From Bactrocera neohumeralis (lineage: Eukaryota > Arthropoda > Insecta > Diptera > Tephritidae), in the NCBI RefSeq assembly GCF_024586455.1, contig NC_065919.1:41020839-41084838 (forward strand): DNA of 64,000 nucleotides. The letters are read 5' to 3'. The notes below the pieces were generated by a model. It saw only the letters and a list, made by a program, of their open reading frames with translations. It had not been told where the DNA came from and did no database searches. Positions 34,091 to 46,157 of the stretch are shown here, in pieces. Every line of letters starts with the position of its first letter. Positions within the stretch are counted from its first letter, which is position 1. Made by a program: the position numbers and the translations under genes.

Positions 34091-35689
34091 GTAACTTTTT
34101 TAGTTATTGTTCTCCAAAACGACTGTGTAAGATATTATTATAATATATATGTTTACGTGAGATAAGAGTAAGGAATAATAAACTGACACTTCGAGGAATT
34201 TTTGTGCTTCAGAAAATCAAGTATAACTATTCAAACGTCATTTATTTTAGTTGATTACCTTACCGGTAATTTATAACATCATGTTTATTTCTTAAGAAAT
34301 TATAATATTTTTGCCTCGTTAAAGCCTTTGTTTTTGACTATATTTATAAATGGTTCACCTGCACATCTTTGTGATAATAACTAAGTTGAATTTTGTCTGA
34401 AATTTAACTTTTTTTGCTATTATAATGGAATCGTTTACGTTTTTACATCAAAGAAAATATTTTATTTCATTCACTTTTAAGTTCTTAATTATAACTATGT
34501 GTGGTTTTACGTGCAAAATACATCGCCAATGTGTATCATCATTCAATCGTTTGATTGACAATCGTAAACCTCAATGACTTTGATTGCATCTACTATATAA
34601 TTTAACACTCAACTGCAAAATGTTCGTAAATGATTGACAGATGAGATATGTACGCATGTATCAGTAAGTATATTATGGCACTTAAATCTCATTCAACAGC
34701 CTTAAATATGTTAAGTAAAACTAGTATACATACCACATTGAGATTACTGTTTTATTTAAAACACACATTGATTCAATTTGCTAACAAATCTGTTGCAATT
34801 TGTAAAGCCAGCTACTTAAGAAACCGCAACAAATCATTGCAAATGTATTAGCATTAAATCTGTTTGAATTTTATGCCGCATTTACATATGCAAAAAAGTG
34901 AGAACAAAATATTTTCTGACAGGCCAACATGCAGGAGCTCAAAATAAGATTGTGAGGTTTATATAATATGAAAACGTGTATACCATGGCGTATGCGTTAC
35001 AAATCATATGGCACACAGAACTGACGAGCTTACACACCAAGTGAAGTTTTCAACGATACGATTTCCGAAGCAAATGAAAATGAGTAAAGCGGACACAGAT
35101 TAAATCGTTAATTTAAAAAGGAAATGGTCTTATGAATAAGTGATTTTGTGAAATATAAAAGGATGAAAATAATTGCTATAAGGAAGTCGTTTAATATTTA
35201 GATTAGAATGTAGTTAGTACTGGCGTGTAAAAATTGAATATTATTAGAAATTTAATGTCCGCTTTCAAATTGGAAAATTTTAAATTTCATGGCAAACTTA
35301 ATATAACATGTTTAGGGTTTAATTATAGAATAGTCTTCTCAGATTATGTGTATGTACATACCTGATTACAATTATTTGACGTCTAAGTGGAAATTCGTTC
35401 GACAAATATAGAAATTTAAGCAGTTTGACAAAAATTTCGTTATATTGTCAGTGTCACATAAACAATAGTTTCGTACTTAATTAATTAGTCGGATTCCAGC
35501 TAATACCTATGCAAATTTTGCTAACCACTTTATTGTACCAACATTGGATTTTAGTGAGATTAAAAATGTTTTTCCAATTTCAGTAGAAAACAGTGATTTT
35601 CCTTGTAAACTATCGAATACTAAAACTCATAAGCTGAAATTAATTTTATTCATAACAATCGCCTTTTAGCGAAAATTGAATTATTGGCA

Positions 35690-36005
35690 CAAAGAAGCTT
35701 AATTCCCATGAAAAGCCTTTTCAAAATGAAATTGATTTTTATCTTCCAGAGTCTTCTCTAGTAGTGCGAGTTCCTCGGCACCATTGATATCATTCGAACA
35801 GCCGATGTAGACTGAAGAAAGATCCGTCAGTCGACGATTAGCACTTAGTACTCACCACGTCCGAATAGACGGTGCGATTTCCAGGTCTGTTTGGACATAT
35901 CACAAACAGAACGATATTTTCGATAAAGAGTTAGCCAAAAGCACTGTGGTTCATATAGTTTTCCGTATCTGTGAATCGAAAAAGTAAAAAGTAATGAAAT
36001 TTAAT
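35690..36005. other. Coding-like segment, strand uncertain
   Basis: Plus strand: after an acceptor (cttccag at about 35749) it reads VFSSSASSSAPLISFEQPM, a stop, then TEERSVSRRLALSTHHVRID and on to a stop near 35987. Minus strand: two open pieces joined by a 44-nt GT-AG gap read VYIGCSNDINGAEELALLEK at the 3' side. A 44-nt intron is too short for a fly. The end near 35943-35990 is repeat-derived. Neither product is recognised. Confidence 0.25.
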
Positions 36006-36664
36006 TCAACAATTACTATCTTATTAACTTATACATGTTATAGGACGTATACTTCGTTTTAATGATAAATTTTGTTTGATGCTTACGAAATATACATCAA
36101 AGTCGTCAAATGCGATATAAACTAGACCAAATTGGTTAAACTAATATTTTATGTTTAAGGGGAAAACATCAACTAGGAGAAGTTTAAAATTTGTGTATTA
36201 TAGAAATATGATGGTATGGAAATTATTATCCCGTCTTTACCCCATTTTGACCCTGGTCGTACAGTTATCGCAAAAATGTTTATTCGCCAAAATAACTGTT
36301 ATTTATATAATATACCGTATCTGGGAATCCAAAAAGTAATGGTCCAACTTTCAGAGGTAAAACAAACTACCTTGATGGCACTATTTGTACCAAGTTTTAT
36401 TTGAAAAGTGGAATTTAAAATTACGATACATACTATATAACTAGTACAAGTATGAGAGGCAGACTAAGTAATGGACCGATTTTACCCATTTTCTAATTGT
36501 AACATAAGAATGTCCGAATAGTATTAGCTACTAATAACCTTTTGTTACACCGGCCCGATACTCATTACCGTTAACAATGTTGGGGCCATGTGTGATGTTG
36601 TGTGGACTACTCATATCGATGAATATACATTGTAGGGTGCTTACATGCTAGAGCGTGAAAACTT

Positions 36665-37095
36665 CTTAAGCAGAAAATCATCGAATACGAAACACAGAAT
36701 TTCATGGAGTTATGTCCTGAAAGATTGCAATGTATTCTGGAATCTGACAATTTGAATATAACCCGTGAGGAAGATGTTTCTGTTAACACACATACAGCCG
36801 TTACCTGGTTGAGAGCTGCTGGCCTTTTAGGCGTTACCGTGGATCAGAGAGCCTGCGGCACGAACAAAAATAAATATGCGATTAACAGGACTACTTGGGG
36901 TCAGTGCTGCAAATTGTGTTGACCAAATTTTCCTGGCAGTTTGCTCAGCGGTAAGTGGATACTGTGACTTACATTCAAAAATTATAATGTTAAATTAATG
37001 GACGTACAATATTATTGGAATAGATGAATCCCAAGCTGCTACAATATAACAAAGCTGAGGATAAGTGGCAAGAATACTCGAGCAAAAAATCGATT
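36665..37095 (+). pseudogene. BTB-BACK-Kelch gene remnant, BACK domain and first Kelch piece
   Basis: From about 36665 the frame reads KQKIIEYETQNFMELCPERL and QCILESDNLNITREEDV, the core of a BACK domain, then AVTWLRAA. An insertion (SVNTHT) sits between EEDV and AVTWL, and the frame then degrades to a stop at 36922. At 37022 MNPKLLQYNKAEDKWQEYSS follows an ag acceptor and looks like one Kelch blade (Y......W......). No BTB domain was found upstream. Together with 42179-42723 this suggests a KLHL-type adaptor for cullin-3 ubiquitin ligases, now decayed. A mariner derivative (37264-37738) and a retrotransposon (38098-40862) lie between the parts. Confidence 0.5.
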
Positions 37096-37263
37096 ACGAT
37101 TCAGATTAGATTACAGATTATAAATCTGTAATGAATTAAATAACGATATCAACTGTGAGCTTAACAATTTCAGGTTAATTTTACGTTTAATGGTGAAAGC
37201 ATTTTAGATGAGTTGCTTTATAGTAATGTGGATGGTGTACAAAACAAAGTACTTATACTACTG

Positions 37264-37738
37264 TGGACAAATTGTAAGGTGAATTTTCCAGTTATCATAA
37301 CTCTTGGGAAAATCTTCCGTTGTGATGGCCATCGGAACCTTCTTCGATTCAACTTTTACATCCTTAATTGAGTCAAAACGTTGTCCTAGGAGTGGTCATG
37401 TGAATTTGCTGAATAGCCAGAAGTTACACGAAAGTAAATTAGGCGAATACGATGGTTGCGGCACGATATTAGTTGAATATGTGGCGAAATAATCACGAAT
37501 AACCAATGCAGTATGGGATGATGCTTTATCGCACTTCTTTCTTCAATAAATTCGAACATAGTAAAAATCGAAGGAATTCACTTTTCGAGCCTCACCAAAA
37601 GCGAGTATCTCAAATACTAATGCATATTTTTACGTAATTTAAATGTCAATAACAGAACTGCTAACGTACAGAAAAAAAATTAAAGATTCGAAAAACACGC
37701 GAATTATAAATTAAAAATCCACCTTTCAATTTGATAAC
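37264..37738 (-). mobile_element. Internally deleted DD34D mariner, copy 1
   Basis: Ends tggacaaattgtaaggtgaa and (inverse) ccacctttcaatttgata form inverted repeats. The minus strand encodes the transposase C-terminal half: CDKASSHTALVIRDYFATYS (second Asp), SPNLLSCNFWLFSKF then a stop, and RFDSIKDVKVESKK. 34 residues separate the second Asp from the Asn that replaces the third Asp. The first half of the gene is missing. It matches 61872-62342 along its length. Confidence 0.8.
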
Positions 37739-38097
37739 AGTAGCATTGTACTACTGTACGTGCTGAGTCAGAGGAAGAAGTTTGAAAATTATAAGCAACA
37801 TTGTGCTGTAACAGATTATGTAATATTAATACTATTCAACACGCGTACTTATACGATAGTTTCCCAGCCGGCAGTTCTTAGTGAAATGAAATTCACTTCT
37901 GGCCAAGATTCACTCTTCCTGACGGCTTCATATGTATGCTCATACGTCCTGCAATTTTACGTTTACGCGTGATTTGATACGATTAAAATACATACATATA
38001 TAAGTATTTATTTCTGCGAGAACCAAAAGTTACTTACATTTTGTAAACAAAAACGTAAAACTGCTCTAGGGATGAAAAAAGGTTGAATACTATATGA

Positions 38098-40862
38098 CAA
38101 GGGAGGCTGGAGTCATGTGTAGAAGTTTACGTAAGTGAGGCCAGAAAAGATTCTTTTACATATGACTCAAGCAGCTCACGACTTCCGGTCTTTGACCAAG
38201 TATCCTCTGGGTAGCCTAAGAACATCCGTTTGAAGGCGAGCTAAAGTGAGAAGGCGAAATATCCCCTACAAAGGGTTGTGCGCTGGGTTTGGGACACGCC
38301 ACATAAAAAAACACCCCCAATGAAATGAAGCAACAAACCTCGGATGAGAATCCCCCTTTTTGATGACGACCATGGCAAACGAAATAAGGACAATGATATT
38401 AGGGCATGCACCTGGAATGTCCGGTCCCCCGGGGAAGGTGCTGCTGCCCAGCTGGTTGATGTCCTCGCAAAAATAAAGGCTGGCATCACCGCCGTCTACG
38501 AAATGCGATGGACGGGACAAGGACAGAGACGAGTAGGTCCTTGTGACACTTACTACAGTGGCCATATAAAGAAGCGCAAGTTTGGTGTTGGATTCGTGGT
38601 GGGAGAGAGACTCCGTCGCCGAGTACTATTATTCACTCCGGTGAATGAACGTCTAGCCACAATCCGCATCAAAGCGATGTTTTTCAACATATCGCTGATT
38701 TGCGCCCACGCCCCGACGGAAGAGAAGGATGATGTGACCAAAGATGCCTTTTATGAGTGCTTGGAGCGCACTTATGAGAGTTGCCCCCGCCACGAAGTCA
38801 AAATCGTGTTTGGCGGCTTTAACGCCAGGGTGGGTAAAGAAGGTATCTTTGGCACTACGGTCGGTAAATTCAGCCTCCACGACGAAACATCCTCAAATGG
38901 GTTGAGGCTGATTGACTTCGCCGGAGCCCGAAATATGGTTATCTGTGGTACAAGATTCCAGCATAAGAAGATTCATCAAGCTACCTGGCTGTCTCCGGAT
39001 CGAAAAACTACCAACCAAGTCGATCATGCTGTGATAGACGGAAGACACGTCTCCAGTGTTTTAGATGTGCGTGCGCTCCGAGGTCCTAACGTCGACTCGG
39101 ACCACTATCTTGTTGCAGCCAAGAATCGCACCCGCCTCTGTGCAGCAAAAAAACGCACGCCAACAAACACAAGGAAGGTTCGACGTCGCGAAGCTGCAAT
39201 CACAACAGACAACCGAACGATTCATCAACAACTCGGTATAAGGAGACTGTGGGACGGCATTTCAAACTCCTTACGTATAGCTGCAACCGAAACCATTGGT
39301 TTTCGGAAAGTGCAAAAGAACAGTTGGTACGACGAGGAGTGCGGTATCGCAGCGGAGAGAAAACAGACTGTTTTCGCAACGTTACGATCAACAACAACAT
39401 GTACGGGATGGGGTTGATACCGAGAGTTGAAGGGGGAAGCGAAACGCATTTGCAGACAGAAAAAGAAAGAGGCCGAAATGCGTGAGTACGAAGAGCTTGA
39501 TAAGCTGGCCGACAGGTTTAATGCTCGAAAATTCTGCAAAAAGACGCGGGGGCCTACAGAAGGTTTCAAGACCGGAGATTACTATCGCGGAACCCCCAGA
39601 GGTGATTTAGTCACCGATGCCCAGAGCATACTTAAATTATGGAGTAAACACTTCTCCAGCCTGCTGAATGGCAGTGAACGCACAACGCCAGGAGAAGGCG
39701 AACCCAATTTCCCAATCAACGACGATGGAGCAGACGTTCCCTTGCCCGACCATGAAGAAGTTCGAATAGCAATTACCCGCCTGAAGAACAACAAAGCGGC
39801 GGGGGCCGATGGATTACCGGCCGAGATATTCAAACGCGGCGGCGAAGAACTGATAGGGAGCATGCATCAGCTTCTTTGTAAAATATGGTCGGACGAAAGC
39901 AAGCCCCACGATTAGAATTTAAGTGTGCTTTGCCCAATCCATAAAAAAGGAGACCCCACAATCTGCGCCAACTACCGTGGGATAAGCCTCCTCAACATCG
40001 CGTATAAGGTTCTATCGAGCGTATTGTGTGAAACCGTCAACAAACTGATTGGACCTTATCACTGGCCTCAACACCCGCGCCGTTAGTTCTGCTTTCTCCA
40101 GGCTGGACAAGGAAGCACAAAAAATGGGTCCGGCAGTGAACGAGGGCAAGACGAAATATCTCCTGTCATCAAACAAACCGTCGTCGCACTCGCGACTTGG
40201 CACTCACGTCACTGTTGACAGTCATAACTTTGAAGTTGTAGATAATTTCGTCTATTTAGGAACCAGTATTAACACCACCAACAATGTCAGCCTGGAAATC
40301 CAACGCAGGATTGCTCTTGCCAACAGGTGCAGGTACTGAGTAGGCAATTGAAAAGTAAAGTCCTCTCTCGACGAACAAAAGCCAAACTCTATAAGTCGCT
40401 CATAATTCCCGTCCTACTATATGGTGCAGAGGCACGGACGATGACAACATCTGATGACTCGACGTAACGAGTTTTCAAGAGAAAGTTTCTGCGTAAGATT
40501 TGTGGTCCTTTGAGCGTTGGCAACGGCGGTTTCCGCAGTCGATGGAACGATAAGCGGTACGAGATATAGGACGATATTGACAGAATTCAACAAATTAAGA
40601 GGTACCGGCTACACTGGCAAAGTCATGCCATCCTCATGGATGAAAACACTTCAGCACTGAGAATTTTCGATGCAGTACTGGCCAGGGGAATCAGAGGAAA
40701 AGGAAGATCTGTACTCCGTTGGAAGGACCAAGTGGAGAAGGACCTGGCTTCGCTTGGAATATCCAATTGGCGTCACGTAGCGAAAAGAAGAAATGACTGG
40801 CGCGCTGTTGTTAACTCGGCTATAATCGCGTAAGCGGTGTCTACGCCAATTAAGAAGAATAA
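38098..40862 (+). mobile_element. RTE-like non-LTR retrotransposon, longest copy (L3)
   Basis: A 5' UTR (about 38098-38343; also present inverted at 49217-49453) precedes an endonuclease-reverse transcriptase pseudogene. The element ends ...gcgtaagcggtgtctacgccaattaagaagaat. Other copies here end in (GAA)n-like tails, a microsatellite tail typical of RTE-like elements. It lies in the interval between parts of the Kelch gene, in the same orientation. Confidence 0.85.
38344..40833 (+). pseudogene. APE-endonuclease / reverse transcriptase of L3, inactive
   Basis: The frame 38344-39417 carries the APE-type endonuclease: CTWNVRSP (Asn 25), VYEMRWTG (Glu 53), HAPTEEK, and QVDHAVID, VDSDHYLV (His 254). 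The GDFNA motif reads GGFNARVG, so a catalytic Asp is Gly (residue 158). After a frameshift near 39417 comes a linker rich in Lys/Glu and the reverse transcriptase start (RLKNNKAAGADGLPAEIFK). A Trp codon is TAG at 39913-39915 (DESKPHD-stop-NLSVLCPIHKKGD). The palm, including YADD, is deleted at about 40060, where NKLIGPYH joins GLNTRAVSSAFSRLD. The C-terminal part (RWKDQVEKDLASLGISNWRH) ends at 40833. The protein would nick target DNA and reverse transcribe the element's RNA; this copy is dead. Confidence 0.85.
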
Positions 40863-42164
40863 TATGACAAGGGATATTTTCAAATGAGCTATATTCGGTA
40901 GTATTTGTAGGTATAAAAATGTTTGCTAATACCAAAAACCGATGACGTTTTCGTAATAAAATTACTTTTGGCTGACAGAGCACTCACTGATACGAAAAAT
41001 CGGTTGCTCTGAGCGACCAATGGTTTTAGTTAACTCACCTTTCGCTCTGCATTTGTTTACTCGACAAATAAAGAAAGATATTTCAAAGTAAAAGTTTTGC
41101 TGAAACTTGTTCTTAATACGTTCAGGTGACATAAGGAATCAATAAAAAAGCGGAAAAAGTCAAATATTGGGTAGTCGAAAAAGTTTTTTCGTATTTTATC
41201 AATAGTTGTGGCTGCAGTCTTATATCCCCAGTGATACCAATCACATTGTGTCATACCTATAGTGTTGAAAGTAAGAAAAAAAAAATGCAGTGAAAATAAT
41301 GAAGAAATTCGCTATATTTTAAAATTTTTGTATAAAAAAGTAAAGAAGCCAAGCCACCAATGAAATTTCTGAAGTTCGCTCGCTTCCGTTCTGGAAATTT
41401 CAAAATTTCGATTTACATTGATGAAAGTTTTACACTGGTGGAATAATGTCTCTAGCGGAAAAATGGTAAAAAGTGATCGACCAAAATAGTACATATTTGT
41501 GTATTTATTTATTAGTATAAATATAAAAAAATAAGTTAAAGTTGGATTAGAAATACGAAAAGACTTTTCCGAGTATCCCGTATTTCTTCGTTTTTCTTCC
41601 TCATCGTACAATTCTTTTATGTCGTTTCTATTAGATTAATAATTTTACTTGCAATTACCTTACCTATATACTGATATGCTCGAAGGTTCATCGTTTGATT
41701 AAGAGAATTTAGGTATTAAATTGCGCTTAATTAAGCCTGTCCGTTCGTTCCTCTTGAAAATTGTGTATCGAGATATCGTAAAGAAACTTGCTGCATGGCA
41801 TGCAAGCATTTGTAGATGGGCGTAGTCGGATCCCTGCTACGCCCATAAAACAAAATAATTTGATCACAATAGTATAGTTAGGAAAGAGGATATTGAGTCA
41901 AAGCACTTGCTCCTAAGATCTCACCTCCAAAAACTTTATAAAGTGAAATCGACAGAATACATAGCATCAGCAGCGGATCATGTAACGTTTTAGCGTTGCC
42001 TCTTTAAATAATTGCCTCTGGCTTTTAGTAAACCCACACCCTCTTACATTGCCAGCGGCTTCTTTAGATTACTTCAAGTTTTTAAAATAGACAACTTCTT
42101 AATTGACCGTCATTAGCCTAACAAACGCAATGCTTTTCATATCAATTTATAGAACTCATGTTTT
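40863..42164. other. AT-rich; one family-C fragment
   Basis: About 41735-41860 resembles the family-C 3' part in reverse (gtccgttcgttcc; gagatatcgtaaagaaactt; gggcgtagtcgga). No gene is seen elsewhere. It ends in the acceptor for the Kelch exon at 42179. Confidence 0.35.
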
Positions 42165-42178
42165 TTGTTGATTTCCAG

Positions 42179-42723
42179 ATGTACGACATCCGATGGTTGG
42201 AAGTTCATGAACAATTTGAATGTTAGACGATATGAAGCCATTACACGCACTTTGAATGCTAAAAGATCCGTCGAATGCTACAACCCGAATTCGAATAATT
42301 GGACTTCTTGCGCGAATATGACAGAATGTCCTTTTTTTCCTCGTGTAAAAAATAATAATATATATATTTTACATTACAGGTAGCTGCACATAATGGTCAT
42401 ATTTATGTTTTAGACAATTATTCTGCTAACCCTAGACAAATTATTGAACGTTATGATCCTCAGGGACCCTGGTCTAAGGTACATTAAATTGATCTTTGCC
42501 AATCGTTTGCTTTCAAGCTGAATATTTTTAGCAGATTTGTTGTTTAGATGCTGACTGGGCTCATATTAGAGGCGTATCGCTAGGCAATAATCTACGGTTT
42601 TTTGGTCGCATTGAATCTGCTGACATATCAAGTTTATCAGTCTATAACGAGGATAATGATCATTGGGAAAAATGTGTTCATTACCCAGAACTTATATTCG
42701 TTGCTGTTTGGTTATGGCTATAG
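42179..42723 (+). pseudogene. Kelch-repeat exons, probably same gene as 36665-37095
   Basis: After acceptor gatttccag (42178) the frame reads GWKFMNNLNVRRYEAITRTL, then RSVECYNPNSNNWTSCANM, with the middle of that blade missing. 42380-42478 reads VAAHNGHIYVLDNYSANPRQ then IIERYDPQGPWSK, ending at a gtacat donor. 42532-42723 reads ICCLDADWAHIRGVSLGNN and VYNEDNDHWEKC, then stops. The Y......W spacing and 'RR.EA' and 'V..HNG.IYV' motifs are those of Kelch blades. The 35-nt gap between the first two pieces is too short for a fly intron, and the glycine pairs of the blades are lost, so this is probably a pseudogene. An aataaa lies at 42743. Confidence 0.6.
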
Positions 42724-42742
42724 CCTTACTGTCGTCGAATTG

Positions 42743-42748
42743 AATAAA
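42743..42748 (+). promoter_or_regulatory. Polyadenylation signal of the Kelch gene
   Basis: AATAAA 20 bp after the stop codon at 42721-42723. Confidence 0.5.
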
Positions 42749-43995
42749 TAATATTATTATAAACTATATTTGTTTAAATAAATTCTCTTATTAAAAATAC
42801 CATCGATATGTGTAATTTTCTCTTTGTGAAAGGAGCGGCAAACTCTTGTAGGTTATATTTAACATACTCTTCCATTCTTGATTTTTACAGAACCACGAAA
42901 AAGCTTGCTCTTAGTGGTTTGTACTATTTTGGCAAAAGGGCAGCGAGGAAGACCCGAAGGGCATTCCTAGCCATTTTTCAATATATGTTTGAAAAAATTT
43001 AAATTTATCACATAATTTTTATATGTATTGTAATATCGAAGACAATTTATCGAGTTTTTTTTTACAATTAGTGTCGAAATGCTAATTCATGATATGATGC
43101 AGTCTTTGAACTCATTTGAAATTGTTTTTCAGCGCAATTAAACATTTAAAAAATGGCTGGATTTATGGTTAATAATGTTTTAAAACGGTGATTATATGTA
43201 TGTGACATATTCATTTTTATAGTGACACGATTTTACACTGAAAAATATAATCTGTTCAAGTTGTTGCGTGTATGATGGTCATGGTGGCCTTTGCTTTAAC
43301 TTTACTCTCGCTTCAATATTGTAGCAGCATGTTTTGCTTTTGGTTTTAAAATTGCGGAAGGCAAGCAAAAATAACTAATAATCTAAAAAAGACATATACT
43401 TATATGTATCATCAGGATCTGTGCAGATAATCATTAAGGGTATTAAAACTTTTTAATAGTTTCTTACAAAACAGCTCTATTGATTTGAAGTCTTCTAGAA
43501 TCTGCAGTTAGTAAATTCTAGTACAAATAAATAAAATCAAACACCACAACTATTAAGACTTCAACGGTGCTTGGAAAGATGTTTGCGGTTCGGACACATA
43601 TTTGGGAGATTGCCAAGACACATTTTATAATTATTTCTATAAACCATAAATTAATTGCTTTGAAGTAACACATTGTTAATATTTGAAATATAGGTAAGTC
43701 TTTGTAAGTAAGTAAGTACGTACTGTTCCCCAACTTATTTGCAAAGATTGAGACGAACTTTCTGTCCTAAAATTTTTTGTTCATTAAAGTGAAACATTTT
43801 AAGAGAGCTTTATTAAAACGATTCCATAAGTGTTCAATACAACTTTTCAAAGTACTGTTCTAACAGCCAAAAAAGCCTACTCAAAATCAGCTGTTTTCTT
43901 AAAAAAAAAATTGATTATAAGATCTAATAAAACGAATGCCAATGTTTTTGAAGAAAATTGAAGATTTTATATAGCAAAGTTAGAATAATCCGATT
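42749..43995. other. AT-rich intergenic DNA
   Basis: Frames at 42808-43002 (plus) and 43518-43733 (minus) have no recognisable motif. A short (taag)n run lies near 43705. Confidence 0.35.
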
Positions 43996-43999
43996 TAGA

Positions 44000-44290
44000 C
44001 CTAATATGCACCGTTTGTTTAAAACGTGTTGCCGTTTTGACGGGCGATGCCTCCCTCAGACGGTGCAATTGTTCACAGTACATTTCCACATTATGAGTTT
44101 AGATCCGAAACGGGGTAACCCAAAGTACGTAAGTGACCCAGTTTCCATCACCAGTAAACATCCACTTCAGAAATGGAATGATTTTTTTGCGATTCAGCAG
44201 CGATTTGAAGATAGAAATGAGATCCATAGCCCAACTTTTGGGTTTTGTGACGCCCGTATTCAAATGGTGTCAAGTAGAGCAGCAAAACAA
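44000..44290 (-). pseudogene. DD34D-type mariner transposase, central fragment
   Basis: On the minus strand: KSLLNRKKIIPFLKWMFTGD then GNWVTYV, matching the mariner block around the first Asp ('F..R.VTGDEKW..Y'), with Glu replaced by Gly. Sequence then jumps to MYCEQLHRLREA, the block before the second Asp. Stops and the internal deletion mark it as dead. Confidence 0.7.
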
Positions 44291-44324
44291 ACGATGGTAG
44301 TTTTAGTTTCGTCTCATTATCGAT

Positions 44325-44755
44325 AAGCCGATCTGAACAATTTCTTCGTATATTACATTATTATCTTAGAAATTAACCTGTGCCAACTTTTGTGAAGATA
44401 CATTTCCAAATGTGAAAGTTTTCCATACAAGAACTTGATTTCGATCGTTTAGTTTGTATGGCAGCTATATGTTATAGTGGTCCGATATCGGCAGTTCCGA
44501 CAAATGTGCAGCTTCTTGAAGACAAAATGACGTTTGCAAAATTTTAAAACTATACCTTAAAAACTGAGGGACTAGCTCGTATTTATACAGACAGACGGAC
44601 AGGCAGACGGACAGGCAGACGAACAAGGCAAAATCGACTCAGCTCAACATACGGATCATTTATATATGCACTTTATAGGGTCTCCGACGCTTCCTTCTGG
44701 GTGTTATAAACTGGCAAACTTAATGTACCCTGTTCAGGGTATAATAAGAAAGTGT
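44325..44755 (-). repeat. DINE-like repeat, family B, single-unit copy
   Basis: Reverse of 20385-20840: ends with the palindrome (taccctgttcagggtata at about 44735-44752), preceded by ggtctccgacgcttccttctgggtgtt and a (GTCY)n tract near 44590-44620. Only one copy of the unit that is tandem at 20640-21716 is present. Confidence 0.75.
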
Positions 44756-44879
44756 GGCAAAGCTCAATAGCACCATTGTATCTTACGTTTTTAGGGTTGC
44801 TTTTCAGAAAATATTTAAACCATTTCGTGAATTCAAGTACATATAATAAGATAATAATAAAATTTCAAACTGCTTCATG

Positions 44880-45385
44880 TTGGAGAAATTTTCATACTCA
44901 CTTCAAATAATTTCGCTCGTATTTTTACAAATGGGCGTGGCCCAACCCTCTAACAAGTTTAATGTATATATCTCCTAAGCCACTTCAGCTACAACAACCA
45001 AATTTGGTGAGTACAAATATTTTACGAACTACCGACAGAGTGAAAATGGATGAAATCAGAGGGTAACTCCGCTCAATAACTGAAATTCAGGGACAATCAT
45101 CTCTTACAATAGTATTTCTGTATGACAAAAATGGCTTGAATTGTACCAATACTACTATTAGCGCCCATATACCTAATATAAAGATTTTCGAACTTCCGAG
45201 TGACCTTATGCCGCATGAAAATAAGAGAGCGTGTTTTACTTATGACAGTACCCAGATCCTTTATAACTGATATTACGATTTTCGAACATCCGGCTGTAAA
45301 AGTCAGTCTGGATTTGATCTTGCAAGTTGCAAGGGTATAAAATTTGCAGTTGCACCCGAACTTAGCCCTTCCTTACTTGTTACTA
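44880..45385 (-). repeat. DINE-like repeat, family C
   Basis: Reverse orientation; ends acccgaacttagcccttcct (family start) at about 45355-45375 and includes aaatgggcgtggcccaaccc near 44930. Non-coding. Confidence 0.65.
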
Positions 45386-46157
45386 TTGTGTTTTTGAATT
45401 CCTTTTCAAGGAATTTAAAGCTTTTATTTTGAACCCATTTTCAAATTTTCTTCAAATTGAACCCAAAGTCTTGACTTCTTGTTGAAATTTGCCTACTATT
45501 AGTTTCTTAAGATACTTGTACAACAAGTGAGTAATATTTTTTTACAACATTTGTGCTTCTTGAATTGCTTATAGAGTTGAATGTTTGAAGAGTAATAAGT
45601 GTTTCAATCAAATGTATTGATGAACAAATTTGAGTGGTTAGTAAGTAAGTTTAGAAATGTTTGTTCAGCAAACCACAACAAATACAAAAAACTTGATCAC
45701 ACTATCAATCAATCATTGCAGTTTTCGAACCTTAACAATGCAGCTCGTAAATCTTCATGGCATTTTAAATGGTTTCATGCCCTCTGATGACTTATTGCTT
45801 GGCTTTATTTGCTTTGTTAGACTGCTCCAGTGCAGTGGTATGCATATACATATTAGTTAGTTGATTGATGGGCAGGAAATTTTACTGAATGTAGCTGGTA
45901 GAAAAATACTACTTTTTTTGGCTTAAAAGCGAGTTAGTATTGAACATTTCCAGTAGTTTACATAACTTTATTGATAAGGAGAAGTTTGCTAGATATTAAC
46001 AATATTAACTTAAAAATGCTTAATATTAATTTACGAAAAATTTAATACACATTTAAAAAGAACGATAAAAATCAGATAGAATTACATAAAAATTATTATA
46101 ATAAACAAACATTTCACCATTTAATCAAATACTGTGCGGTTACCAAAACATGGAAAC
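45386..46157. other. AT-rich intergenic DNA
   Basis: No supported gene. Overlapping frames at 45599-45860 show no motif. Confidence 0.35.

Larger units (their letters stand above)
33839..36660. other. AT-rich region with weak exon-like signals
   Basis: Mostly non-coding. Two exon-like stretches are listed separately (34013-34090 and 35690-36005). Blocks near 35943-35990 and 36290-36340 (ccgtatctg.gaatc.aaaaagtaa) are copies of a dispersed repeat. Confidence 0.35.

Noticed and set aside
38241..38565. Minus-strand ORFs over the start of the L3 endonuclease
   Set aside because: Shadows of the plus-strand endonuclease frame, which has the catalytic motifs.
42808..43002. 64-codon ORF after the Kelch exons
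   Set aside because: No motif, and it lies after the polyadenylation signal with no splice support.
43958..44326. 122-codon plus-strand ORF
   Set aside because: Shadow of the minus-strand mariner fragment, which has the TGD and YCEQL motifs.
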